Below are positions 11,547-23,500 of a stretch of DNA of 36,487 nt, piece by piece. Position numbers and translations under genes: made by a program. The stretch covers positions 1 to 36,487 of the forward strand of contig NW_004086442.1 of assembly GCF_000220395.1 (NCBI RefSeq). The letters run 5' to 3'. Positions within the stretch are counted from its first letter, which is position 1. Every line of letters starts with the position of its first letter. The notes under the pieces are model-generated. The model made no database searches. It was not told the DNA's origin and worked only from the letters and a program-made list of their open reading frames with translations. This stretch comes from Ichthyophthirius multifiliis (taxonomy: Eukaryota; Ciliophora; Oligohymenophorea; Hymenostomatida).

Positions 11547-14500
11547 ATGAAATCAACCAAAGATTCATTTTATTCTAATCTTTTTGTACCAAATTAAGAT
11601 CCGTTAGGTTTACCTAAGATATTAAAAGGCGCATTTAGTGAAAAATATATTTAATAATTTACATATTATAATAAAAACGATATATAAAATATTCCAAATC
11701 TATTCAAATATGAAAAAGATAATATAGAAATCAGAAAAATAGCATAATAAAATATTGAATCGAAACTTTTAAAGGATGAATAAAACGATTTGAAGTTTTA
11801 TTAAATACCAATGTATGATAAAAGTCGGGCAAAAAAAAAAAATAATACAAATTATAGGACTTATCATTAAATAAGTGATAAAGCTTTAGTAGGAGAATGT
11901 AAATTATATAAAGAATAATAATTAAATGAATTTGAAAAAACAATAAGAAAGACTTTAAAAATAAAAGATAAAAAAAATACTCTTTTTTTGGGAGAAATGT
12001 ATTTTTTTAAAAAAAAGATAAATAAAATGTATATAAAATTAATAAAATTAGTTACAAAAAATTAGAAGATTCAATGAATGAATAATAATATTAAAAATTC
12101 TATACATTAAATGATCGTGAATAAAAATAAAATGATATTAGGACAGTTGAAGGTCTAGATAATTGGCTTAAAAATTAAAAAATGGAACTTAAAATGAAAG
12201 AAACTTAGGAAATATCTACAGAATCAGCTTTTAATAAAAAAAAATACATAAAATTGTACTTAAAAAAAATTGTTTAACTACTAAAGGTAGTATATTAAAA
12301 TAATAAGAATCTAAAGAAGTAATTTTTTTTTTATAAATAAAAAAAAATGATTTTAATGAAAATAATTTATTTATTAAACAAAAACAAAAAAAAAGGAAAA
12401 TTAATTAAAATAAACTCGTGGTAGCAATATAGTAATTTTATTGAAATAATAAACATCAGACATAATTTAAAATACTGAGCAAAAAGACACTAAAGAGAGC
12501 TTCGAAAATAATTAAATGAAAATGATAACATCAATATCTTCTGAAAGTAATTAAAAAATAGGAAAATAATTTTAAAATATCAGTTCTTTTTATAATGTTT
12601 TCAAATCCCAATTAAAATTAATTAATGAAAAAGAAAAAGACAAATGTCATAATAATGACTAATAATAATTAAATGTTAATGAAGATGATAGAGTTTTACT
12701 CAAATAATTAAAAAACTATATGAGATAAAGTAAATTAATAATAATAATAAAGAAAAATTATAATATTTAAAAATAAAGTTCCAGATTTAACAGAATAAAA
12801 AGCTAAATTTAATGGGGATGATATAATGAGAGAAGATTTTACATAAGAATAAATGAAACTATTAATAGAAGATTTATTTTAAATTGAAGATGAGGAAATC
12901 GTACAAAGCGTAATTGACCGTTCTCGATTTTTCGAAAAATAAGCTAGTATAATAGAAACTTAATTAATATAAAAAATAAGAGAATATGACACTCTTATTA
13001 GTAATAAGAGCAATACTACGAGAATTTTAAGACTTGAAAATCATACATTAACAAAGAAAATAAGACAAATAAAAAGCTTAATTAAATAATTATAAGAAGA
13101 ACTAATTGAAAACTAAAATAAAGCATCAAAATCTCAAAAAATAGATATAGAGAATATTTAAGCAACTCAAATTTTAAAGAAAAGCCAAGCTACAGAAAAA
13201 CATTTGAATAATAGTTTATTGAGTAGTAATTAGTCTTAAAGATAAAATTTAATTGATAATTTGATGGTTAATGTACAAAAAATAAACGATTTGGATAGTG
13301 AGATATAAAAATTGAAATAGAATGTAGTATAATATAATAATAAAATAAAAAATAATGATAAGAATATATAAACTATTGAAAGTGATATAAATGTTTTAAA
13401 AAGAATATATAAATAATATTTAAAAGGAAAGAAAATTTTCCTTATGTAAATTTTAAAAAACGGAAGGGATTCAAGAAGTGAAGGACTATCCTGGGTTATT
13501 AGGAGTTTGTGGAATTGTGGGGAAAAAGTATATGATTCTTATTTACCGGATTTTCTAGATTAAAAGGCGAAAGAATATTTACTTGTGAGATCGTAAAAGG
13601 AATAGGAACTTGAAGAAATTACTTCTTTATTGAATATTTCGTTGGATATTTATAAGGCTAATATGATGATTAATGAACATATGAAAAATGTGGAAGGGTT
13701 ATAAATTGAAGAGTAGATTATTAATGATAATTCAAATGGAAATTAATAAATGAATCAAGATAATGTTAGTTAAAATAATTCTTTTTATAATAGTTAAAGT
13801 AAATATTATTATTCGATTTTTTTTTATTTATTTTTTTGTATAGTTAATAATAAAAATAATTTACAATCTGTAAATTTGAGTAAAATTGATGTTAAATAAA
13901 TAAAATATGAAGACTCAATTAGAAAAAAAATCGAAAAAATAGATAATATTGAAGATCTTATAAAAGGTATAGATGAAACATAGTAAGATATTATTTAAAG
14001 GACTCTAAATTAGCTTAATACTTCAAAATTAACTTCTAATGATATTATTTATAACGAAGTTTTTTTATTTTTTTAATCAATTTTAAATTAATGAAAAAAA
14101 TAAAGACTCAAAAAAAAATAAAAGAAGTTATTAGAATTGCTAGAATTTTATAATTGTAATAAAAATAATTGAATTAAAAAGAGTATATTGATGATAATAA
14201 TGTATATAACAAAATATTAATATTATTATTATTATTTTATTTTTTTAAAAAAATATTTAATAATTAGTTTACAGTTAATTAAACATAAAATAAATAATTA
14301 AATAATAAAATTATGTTATATGAAAATAGTAGTATTATTAATAAAGTAAATTTTTTTTACTTATAATTTATTAATTTTCTTTTTTTTATTTTTTAAATAA
14401 AAATAAGTATGAAAGTAGGGAAGAGTTTATTAAAGAATATGAATAATTGTCCAAAAAAATAGAAGAGAAAAATCATGAAATTAAATTTATGGAAGATGAG

Positions 14501-14644
14501 GAATTAATGAGAATTATTAAAGAATATGATTATAAAAATTACAAAAAAAGAATGGGAGTATCTTGTTCTATTGTTTTATGTGCTTTATTTGGATGTTATA
14601 AGGCAGATAGAGAACTTATAAGGAATGGAATGACACGAAAATGA
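11547..14644 (+). CDS. Large coiled-coil protein of unknown function
   Basis: Eight exons (11547-11998, 12052-12286, 12396-12729, 12779-13798, 13844-14058, 14106-14201, 14268-14345, 14408-14644) fit one 888-aa frame. I do not recognise a family. The N-terminus (PNQDPLGLPKILKGAFSEKY) looks like an ordered motif. Residues 390-590 are coiled coil (VIDRSRFFEKQASIIETQLI, RILRLENHTLTKKIRQIK). They are followed by a segment richer in W, C and G that reads like a conserved domain: SEGLSWVIRSLWNCGEKVYD then LPDFLDQKAKEYLLVRS. The last exon has a hydrophobic stretch (VSCSIVLCALFGCYK) near the C-terminus. The 109-nt intron at 12287-12395 is the least certain: the frame AKGT-like reading beside 12280 offers an alternative, so that junction needs cDNA. 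It lies 263 bp after the CEP164-like gene, same strand. Confidence 0.65.
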
Positions 14645-14821
14645 TAATATTTTTATATATTTAATATTTTAACAATTTTATTTTATTTTATTTTATAAAT
14701 ATTTTTTTTGAAGTAAAAATTAATAAAATTTATTTATTAAAAAAATCTAAATATTTGTTTTGATAAAAATAAATTGTTTTAAATATATTTTTGTTTTTTT
14801 TATATATATAAAAAAAGAAAA

Positions 14822-15969
14822 ATGAATAAATAAAATTAATTTGATAATTCGAATGATAAAACATGTATTTTAATGAAAAAAATCTCATTTTAAGAATAAT
14901 TATTTTTCAAAGTAAATTTTTAGTTTACCCAAAAAAAGAATCTCTTTTTTTGTTTTGTTTTATTATTATTTTAATATATAGTTGGAATAAAAAATACATA
15001 AACTAGAAAATGAATTAAAATAAAGCTAATTCAAAAACTATTAAAAAAATGTAAATAAAATAATATAATTATAATTATAATAAAAATAAAAATTAAAGTA
15101 AGAATATAACTATATATTAATGATTGAAGATTAAAAAATGTATTTTGAAACAAAAATTAAAATTTAAGAAGAATAAATAAATAAAATTATTAATTAAATA
15201 GAATAAATATATTCTATATAACAAGTAAATTATATAAAATAATTTAAAAAATAATTAAATGATTTAATTTTATAAAAAGAAAGAGTAATAATTTAATATG
15301 CTTAATGATAAAAGTTTAAAAATTCTAGAACAAAAATTAAAAATTCTTAACGATAAAATGATACCATGTGACCTCTCTATAAAAAAAAAAAACAATACAT
15401 AAGAATAATAATTATTAGAAGAACTAAATTTAAGTTAATCTTAAATATATTAAATGATATAATAATCGAACACTAAAAATAAAGAAATATAATTATAAAT
15501 AGCCAATATTTAAACTTAAATAGATTATATATTAGGATGTCCTTAAAAGAATATTTTAAAAGAAACATAAAATTAAGAAAAGCTTTCCCCTTAAAAAACA
15601 AAATAGAATAATGCTTAGGTAAAAAGAACACTTAGAAGTAATACATTTTAGCTTGAAGCAAATACTGAAAATAAAAAAAATAATGATTAATCAATTAAAA
15701 ATAATCTGTAATTATTAGAAAGCTATTCAAATGAAAAATTATATTAAATTACTTAAAACTAGACTTAAAATGCTTTTAAAAATTAAATTTAAAATTAATC
15801 TATTGAAGATAAGATTAATAAAATTGATGAGTGTAATTTAATTTTTATTATCATTAATAAATAAAATATAATAAATAAAAGAAATCGAATAAAGGATTAA
15901 ATAAGAAAATTTAAAAAGGGATTAATTATTAGAATCTTAATATAAATATAATGAAAAATAAAATTAGTA

Positions 15970-16013
<44 letters not shown>

Positions 16014-16191
16014 AAAATTTAAATATTTTTAAAGAGTAAGTTAGTTTAAACATACTCCTAAAAGTACAAATTAATCAAGATAAAAAGAAATTTAAAACAG
16101 ATTATCATTAGAAAGAAAAGTTAAAGATTAAAAAATTTCTCTTTATGAAAAATAGGCAAATTAATATAAATCAATATATGATTAAAATTGA
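14822..16191 (+). CDS. Coiled-coil protein of unknown function
   Basis: Five exons (14822-14911, 14982-15224, 15280-15832, 15882-15966, 16035-16191) give 375 aa with all phases consistent. It starts MNKQNQFDNSNDKTCILMKK. Exon 2 is a heptad-like coil (LEQKIHKLENELKQSQ), exon 3 continues as coil (MLNDKSLKILEQKLKILNDK) and becomes Gln/Asn-rich, exon 4 is again helical (EQRIKQENLKRDQLLESQ), and the tail contains HTPKSTNQSRQKEIQNRLSL. No catalytic or named domain is visible. Intron 4 contains a (TA)n microsatellite at about 15973-16011. It follows the preceding coiled-coil gene by 177 bp on the same strand; a cytoskeletal or ciliary structural role is only a guess. Confidence 0.6.
15973..16011. 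repeat. (TA)n microsatellite in an intron
   Basis: About 19 TA dinucleotides in the last intron of the coiled-coil gene at 14822-16191. Non-coding and likely variable in length. Confidence 0.85.
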
Positions 16192-17920
16192 AAAGAAATA
16201 AAAAGTATGATTTATTATTCACAAATTATTATTTTATATAAAAATTTATATTTATAAAAAAATATATATTATATATATATTATAATATTTATATATTTAT
16301 ATTTATATTTATATTTATATTTATATTTATATTTATATTAATAATAATCAAAGTTAATGTAGAACTAAGAATCAAATATTCCAAAATAATTTTTTTTTAT
16401 TATATAAATAAATATATATTTTCAACATTTTTTATTATTAAAATTATAAATAATTTTTACAAATTTTATTAAACTATTTTTTTGTAAACATTTTTATCTA
16501 AAATACATCCTATTAATATATATTTTATATAAAATATATAAAAAAAAATTTGTTTTTATAAAAAACTTTTTTTATTTTATTTTTCTATTCATTGTCTTGA
16601 ATTTAAAACTATAATATTAGAATCATCTTATTCATTAGTATTTTATTTTTTTTAATATAAAATATTATAATAAAAACTGTATAAATGCTTAATAGATATC
16701 CATATATTGTAAAAATTATTAAAATAAATTGAGAACAACAGTTTTAATAATCTGTTAAATCATTAATATCAATATCTAGTTTTATACTTATATAAATTGA
16801 CGATACTAAAATCGGAACAATTGTAATACTTTTCAAATATTAAAATATATAGTTTTTTATAGAATGTGCAAAAATATTTAATATTCTTCTTAATGAGTGT
16901 AACCAATATATTTTAAAAATTAAAAAATTATAACTACGATTACAGTTGTATTATTCCCAATGAGAAAGCAAGTGTATAAACAATTATAAAAGTATTGATG
17001 CAATAATAATATCCCGAGTTTTTATATGAATTTATTTATAAATTATCATTAAGGTTTTTATATTTTTTATTAATTTTTTTAAGATAAAAAATAAATTTAT
17101 TTATTATAAATAATATATATATATTATATACTGTTTTTAATTTAAAAAGTAATAAATTATATATAAAAAAAAAAAAATTATCAAATTATTCATTGTATAT
17201 TATATAGAAATTTTTAATATTTTGTAACTAGAAATTTAATTTTTTATTATTAATAAAATAAAGACATTGCATTTATTTATATTTTAAGATTCTTTTATTA
17301 TTCATTATATTTTTTTTACAATAGTGAATTTTAATTATTAATATCTTGATTAAATTATTCATGAATAGATTTATTTTTATAAGATATAAATAATTATTAG
17401 AATAAATTAAATAAAATTAAAATTCTGAAAATAAAATAAAATTCTTTTTATAATTAACTTATAATATTGATTATTATTCAAAAAAAAATTCTTAATCATA
17501 TAAATAAATATTTTTGTATTCTTGTATATTTATATTTTCTATATTTTTAATATATTAAATAAAAAAATACGAAAAATAATTATTTTAAATAATATTAAAA
17601 AACTATATTTAAATAAATTAAAACAGATTATATAAAATAAAATTACTTTTATTTGCATTTATTATATTCATTATTTAAATCATATGTCTTACTTTTTATA
17701 GTCATTTAAGATATATTGATAAGTTTTTATTAATTAAAATATAAAAATTGAATTAAAAATATTTAATAAAAAAGTAGTTTTCCTATATTTAAATAAATAT
17801 ACTTTTACTTTTTATAATATTATAAGATAAATATATTTTCTCTATTATAAAGGTTTAAATTAATTAGATATAATTTTTAATAAAAGAAAAAAATAATTAA
17901 AAAAAATAATAATAATAAAA
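16192..17920. other. 1.7-kb AT-rich gap with a GC-elevated island
   Basis: Mostly A/T with a hexamer-like tandem ATTTAT tract at about 16287-16338. Between about 16740 and 17050 the sequence contains clearly more G and C than its flanks. On the minus strand of that island a TGA-free frame starts at an ATG near 17045 and encodes a hydrophobic, low-similarity peptide (for example SITIVPILVSSIYISIKLDI). It uses codons such as CGG that are rare in neighbouring genes, so I do not call it a gene. It may be a degraded membrane-protein gene or a non-coding RNA. The final part is the RPS29 5' flank. Confidence 0.45.
16287..16338. repeat. Tandem ATTTAT hexamer tract
   Basis: About eight head-to-tail copies of a 6-base AT-only unit just downstream of the coiled-coil gene at 14822-16191. 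Simple-sequence repeat with no coding role. Confidence 0.8.
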
Positions 17921-18440
17921 ATGCCTAACAAATTATGGAGAGTCCACCCTAGAAATTATGGTAAAGATTCTAGAGAATGTAGAGTTTGCCATGCACACTA
18001 AGGTTTAATAAGAAAATATGAAATGTATGTATGCAGAAGATGCTTCAGAGAATAAGCAGCTCATATTGGATTTGTTAAGGTACATTAAATTATAATGATT
18101 TATTATTTTAAATTAAAAAATAAATTCATACAATTATATTATATTTTTTTAAATATGAAATCTATATAAAAATAAATATTAAATTATTTATACATCCATT
18201 TTTTATTTTAATGAATTTTATTTTAATCATATAAATTTGTTTTTCAATAATGGATAAATTAAATGAATTCTGTATTTATAATCCCTACAGATAATTTATA
18301 GTTTGTAGGATTCGCGATACTGAAACAATAAAGATTATAATTATATATATATATAGATAAATATAAATATATATTTATTTATATAAGTCATATTTTATAT
18401 TTTATTTATAATTTTTATATTTTTTAAATAGTACAGATGA
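17921..18440 (+). CDS. RPS29: 40S ribosomal protein uS14 (RPS29)
   Basis: Two exons, 17921-18079 and 18432-18440, give 55 aa, the usual eukaryotic S29 length (about 56). The sequence starts MPNKLWRVHPRNYGKDSREC. The zinc-binding cysteines are CRVC and CRRC, the two Cys-x-x-Cys pairs of uS14, and LIRKYEM and CFREQAAHIGFVK match the family. The second exon holds only TAC AGA TGA (Y-R-stop), restoring the conserved C-terminal KYR; reading through the donor at 18080 instead would add an unrelated low-complexity tail. The protein binds 18S rRNA in the head of the small subunit. The intron is 352 nt, much longer than others in this window, and carries a structured RNA element. Confidence 0.93.
18268..18330 (+). 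ncRNA. H/ACA-snoRNA-like hairpin inside the RPS29 intron
   Basis: A two-part hairpin with an internal pocket is visible. The lower stem TTCTGTA (18268-18274) pairs with TACTGAA (18318-18324) with one T-T mismatch. The internal loop has TTTAT (18275-18279) on the 5' side and CGCGA (18313-18317) on the 3' side. The upper stem pairs AATCC-TACA (18280-18289, one bulged C) with TGTAGGATT (18304-18312). ACA (18325-18327) follows the lower stem at once and is followed by ATA. This is the layout of the 3' hairpin of an H/ACA box RNA, which guides pseudouridylation. The region is markedly less AT-rich than the rest of the intron. I see no clear second (5') hairpin, so it may be a single-hairpin type or another structured RNA. 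Confidence 0.55.
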
Positions 18441-18716
18441 GATTGCTTTTTTTTTAGCAAAAATTTATCAAAAAAAATATAAATAGAATATTTATAAATA
18501 TATTTTTATATGCATATAAAGTAAATATTATTGTTTTTTAAAAATATTTATATTTAAACATAATATATTAATAATTCATTTTAATTTAAAAAATATTTTA
18601 ATTATTAACATTTATTATTAATAATATTTTATATCATTTAGTTTTATATTTTAATAATTACAAATTTGTAAAATTAAAATTTTTACAAATAAATATTATT
18701 AATATTTTTTATTATT

Positions 18717-20474
18717 ATGTAATAATATTAATTATAATTACAAAAATAAAATAATGTACCATGTTTTAATGTCTATATTAAATGTTCTTTTCATAATAAA
18801 ACTTGTACAATGATATGCTTAATCCCAAATTGTTAAGATCGAACTCTTTGTTAAGACTGCATTTTGAATCATACCCACAGTCATTTATCAAAAATAGTAC
18901 CTTTACAATAATTAGATAGTGAAACGAGTTTAATTCCAAAAATGATTTAAACGGAAATAATGTAGATAAGGACATAAATTTATTAGATATAAAATTAATT
19001 AGTAAGTTTAAAAGAAATACGAAAAAACGAAGTCGAGAATTTAATAAAGACTACAAAGTAAATATTTAATAATGAAATCGATAAATTAAAAGAGGAATGT
19101 AACGAATATTTGAATAATTTTTTTACCAAATTAGACAAAGAAATAGGCAAATAATTATTTGATATTTAAAATTATATATAGTCTATTTCACCCTATTTAA
19201 AAGTTCACAAAATCCAATCAAAAGAAATTAATGAAATTCTTATTTTTTAGGAAAGTTTCATGAATTTAGTTATTCCCGAAATGTAAAAATAACTGTATGA
19301 ACTAAAATAAAATGCAGCCCAAAGAGATGTTTTTGTAAAAAATTAGCCTTTTTTAAACAATTTATAATTAGATTTACTAAAAAACCTTAGAATGAAAAAT
19401 ATAATAGAAAAAGAAGAAGAATAATAAAAAAAAAACTTAAAAAAATATAATTAAGAAGAACTAAAAAAGCCCCTTAATCAAATAAAAACTCTCGACTTAA
19501 TCGAAAATTTATAAGAAGGAAAAATGATAAAATTCCCTAAAGATAAAATACAAGCTAATTTTAAAGTCTAAGAATACTAAAAACAACACAATTAAGACAT
19601 ACTGAAAATTTTTTAAGGACATTAAGATATAGTTACCTCTCTATGTATACTAGAAAGCTCCAAATTCGCCTCTGCAGGTGGAGATTAAATAATAAGAATG
19701 TGGGAAATTGACACAGGGAACCAAATAGGTAATATGCATGGACATTTAAAAGATATATGGGCTTTGGTTAAAATAAAAGATTGCTTTTTAGCTTCGGCAA
19801 GTGCAGATAAAACAATAAGGATATGGAACTATGATATATTGAAATGTATAAAGATTTTTCATGGGCACACTGATATAATAAAATGCCTATGTTTTTGTGA
19901 AAATTAGGGACTTCTAGTTAGTGGAGGAGGCGATAATAAAATTAAATTTTGGAATATGGAAGAATTAAAATGGTCAATGATTGCCCATAATGGGATGGTT
20001 AGGTGTCTTTGTTATGATAAGAAAGGGTTTTTAATTAGTGGGAGTGCTGATAGTACATTAAAAGTGATTGATTTGGAAGATTTTAGTGTCGCATCGGTTT
20101 TAAATGGTCATTTCGGAGATGTTCTCTGTGTATGTTATGTTAAAGATGAAATAGTAGCAAGTGGAGGGTCAGACAAGAAAATAATTGTTTGGAATTATTT
20201 AAAAGGAATTTAAGTTAAGTAGTTTATAGAGGGGCATTTCGAAGGTATTAATTGCTTGCATTATTGTAAAGGGTATTTGGTTAGTGGAGGAAGTGATAAA
20301 ATTTGTGTTGTGTGGGATATGAAAGGAAATATGAGAAACAAAATTAAAGTTCATGCTAATATTGTTAGTTGTTTGGCTTTTATTGAAAGAAGAAATTTAA
20401 TTTTAACAGGTAGTTGGGATTAGTGCATTTTTGTGTAAAATCTTTAAATTTATGATAAAGAAGAATTTAATTGA
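18717..20474 (+). CDS. B-box zinc finger / coiled-coil / WD40 repeat protein
   Basis: One uninterrupted frame, 585 aa. The N-terminus holds a Cys/His cluster (CSFHNKTC, LCQDC, NHTHSH, about residues 22-56) with B-box-like spacing. Residues about 90-270 are helical coiled coil (EIRKNEVENLIKTTKQIFNN). About 305-580 contain seven WD repeats, each opening with GH- or AH-like dipeptides and closing with WE, WN or WD: FQGHQDIVTSL/IIRMWE, HGHLKDIWAL/TIRIWN, HGHTDIIKCL/KIKFWN, AHNGMVRCL/TLKVID, NGHFGDVLCV/KIIVWN, EGHFEGINCL/CVVWD and VHANIVSCL/CIFVQN. This predicts a seven-bladed propeller, a protein-interaction scaffold. ATG 18717 is the only in-frame start that keeps the zinc cluster, but the first 15 residues are Gln-rich and an upstream exon cannot be excluded. 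The exact partner or pathway is unknown. Confidence 0.85.
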
Positions 20475-20557
20475 ATTTTTTAATTTATATTTATTATATT
20501 TACAGTTTTTAATATTTTTTATTATTTTTATTATTTTTATTATTTTGTATATTTTTT

Positions 20558-23500
20558 ATGTCCTTTAAATAAAAAAATAATAATAATTTAGAGAATATTA
20601 GCTTTGATAATAAATCTCTATTTGATAATTATGAAGACACAAAGTAAGATTTTTCGCATATTTAACTGAATGATAACTCAATTAATAATTCAAGTTTTAT
20701 TCAAAAAAATTAATCAAAAAGAAATAAAATGTTTGAAATAGATGATTTCTATATAAATGACTTTAAAAAAGTTAATTAAAAAATTGATTTTCCTTTAGAA
20801 AACAAAAGTAATCCATCATCAATACATATTTTTTAGTAAAAAATTAATTGATACTTTTTTTATAAAAAAAAAAATAATGTTTTTTTTTTTTTTAAATAAA
20901 AAAAAAGAAAAGAATCTTTTGGAGAAATAAGACCGAGATCTAATGACAGTAAATATTTAAAAGAAGGATATAAAATACCTAAATTTAAATAAAAAGTATA
21001 AAAAAGTTATAAATGATAAATATACAAACTTATATTTTTATAAAAAAAAAAAAAAAAAAGAAATTATTAGAATAAACAAATATTTAATAAACTTTACAAA
21101 ATTCTAAAAAATATGAAAACCACAATTATATTAATTTCAAAGATGATATAAAGTCCGTAAATTTTTTAAATGTTCTATTTTACATAACAAAATTTGCACG
21201 TAAAATAAAACTTACGATAACTCTAAAAAACTTTAATTTATTAAATTTAAATCATTTTAGATTAATAAATGACTAATCATATTATGTAAAATAAGATTTC
21301 TAATAAATAAAAGAAAGAACTTTTTCTAAATATTTGGATAAAATTTAAATTTTTTCTCCATCTTCGGTTGTTGTTGTTGTATGGCATATTATAATATTAT
21401 TTATTTTATTAATTTAATTATTTTTCATTCCTCTAAAATTTGGCTTTGGTATAAGTCTATAAGATGGCTTTTTCTATTATTTTTTAAGACTTTTACCAAT
21501 AGCAGCCTTTTCTATTGAAATTTTATTAACTTTTAACACTGGATATTACGAAGAAGGCCAAATAGTACTAGATAGAACTAAAATAGTCAAAAACTATATC
21601 AAATTAAAGTTTTGGACAGATTTGATAGCTACAGGCAGTATAATATTAAAATTAATCACTAGATAACGTATTTTTGGATTTTTTACAATTTTTTCACATA
21701 TAATAAATGAATGATTTAATATAATTTTTAGATGATCATTTTTAAATCAGTTAGAGATTCTAGACTATATTTGAATTATTAAAATTAAGTTTTTTAATAT
21801 TTTCAGTAGCTCATTATTTCGGTTGTTTATTTCATTTTATAGGACAAATCGAGATTTAATTAAATTAAGAAAACACCTGGTTACACGCCAAATAATTAGT
21901 AGAAGAAGAATGGCAAGTAAGGTATCTAAATTCAGTATATTATGCTTTTATTACAATGAATACTGTTGGATATGGAGATATATGTCCAACAACAAATATC
22001 GAGAAGATTTTTGTCATAGTGATGACTTTAATTAGTTGTGGAGTTTTTGGATATGCAATAAATACGATTGGTTCTATAATTAGAGAAATCGCAATCAGGG
22101 ATATGGCTTATAAATAAAAAAAATACGAGATTTCAATCTATATGATAAATAGAAAAATTAGCAGAAATGTACAGATTAAAGTATATAAGTCTTTAGAATA
22201 TACATATTAATAAGAATAAGAAGGTAATTAAAAATCTAGACTTATTTTAGAGTCTGTTTCTAAAACGGCTAGGGAAGAGGTTTATAAAGAATTTTATGGA
22301 AAGATTTTGCATTCGAAGAAAATTTTTAGGTTCAATTTTACTTCTAAATTTATTGATGAGTTAAGCTTGAGAATGAAAGAAGTTATTATTGGACCAGGAG
22401 AGAATATATATAAAGAAAGAGATAATGATAGTAGAATTTATTTTGTTATTAAAGGTGAAGTGGAGCTTTATGTAACAAAATAATCAAGCCAAAATTTAGA
22501 AAAATATTTTTAATTAATAAAAATTGGAGTATATATTTTTATATATTTTTTATTAATATGTTTTTTTAGAGTGATAGTTTTTTTGGACATATTGAGTTTT
22601 TAACAAATTAAGAAAGATAAATATCTGCTCGCTCACTTTCCTCTTGTAATTTAGTTTATTTAGAAAATAAAGATGTTATGGAAATCATTCATAATTTTTA
22701 ATAAGATTATGTAATTTATTTATTTTAACAAAAATATAAATATATTAAAAGGAAAACTTTTGTAAACTGAAAGATAATCTTTTAATGTATTAAAATTAAA
22801 TAGACTAAAAATGTTTGAGTTGCGAATAATTTACACATTAAATAACTGATTGTCCATTAATTCATTTATCCATAAATAAAGAATACTATATAAGAAAATT
22901 AAACATGAAATAAAGAAGTAACATTAGAATGCAATTTTAAAGAAAAAAAAATGCAAAATCACAAAAAATATAATAAAAAGATATAAAACTATCAGTAAAA
23001 CAGATTCGCAGTGATATAGTATTCGACTATAAACCCGAATATTTACATTTCGAGTATTTTGATGATCTATATGAAGAATCAGATTATTAATTTTTTACCA
23101 GGACCCCAATTTTAAAATTAAAATCGAATTAATCATTTGAAGTATTAACGGAAGTTTCTGAAAACGAGAGAGAATTAATAGATAAATGTAATGAAGAGGG
23201 AAGTTATAAAAACATAAACGAAAATACAGATAATAATAGCCAAAAGAATTTACTAAAAAGCGAAGGAAGTACTTGTAAATAATTAGTTGTTTAATTTTCT
23301 TAAGAATTAAATTATAATAATACTGAAAATAAGAAATAGATGGAAAAATAAAAATCTAATTAAAGTAGTTATTCTAAAAAAAGCTATTCTTAAAATTAAT
23401 AATTTTATTCTTATTTTCACACTATTAATGAATTTGAAAAAGCCAAAGATTTCGAAAAATATTATCCTCATAATAATTTGAAAAGAATATTAAATATAAT

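Noticed and set aside
15285-15310. Apparent frameshift in the coiled-coil gene at 14822-16191
   Set aside because: A 55-nt GT...AG intron at 15225-15279 joins the two frames exactly, so neither a frameshift nor programmed recoding is needed.
16803-16822. ATACTAAAATCGGAACAA resembles part of U6 snRNA
   Set aside because: Only about 18 bases match. The ACAGAGA box, the AGC triad and the 3' U tract are missing, so it is most likely coincidence.
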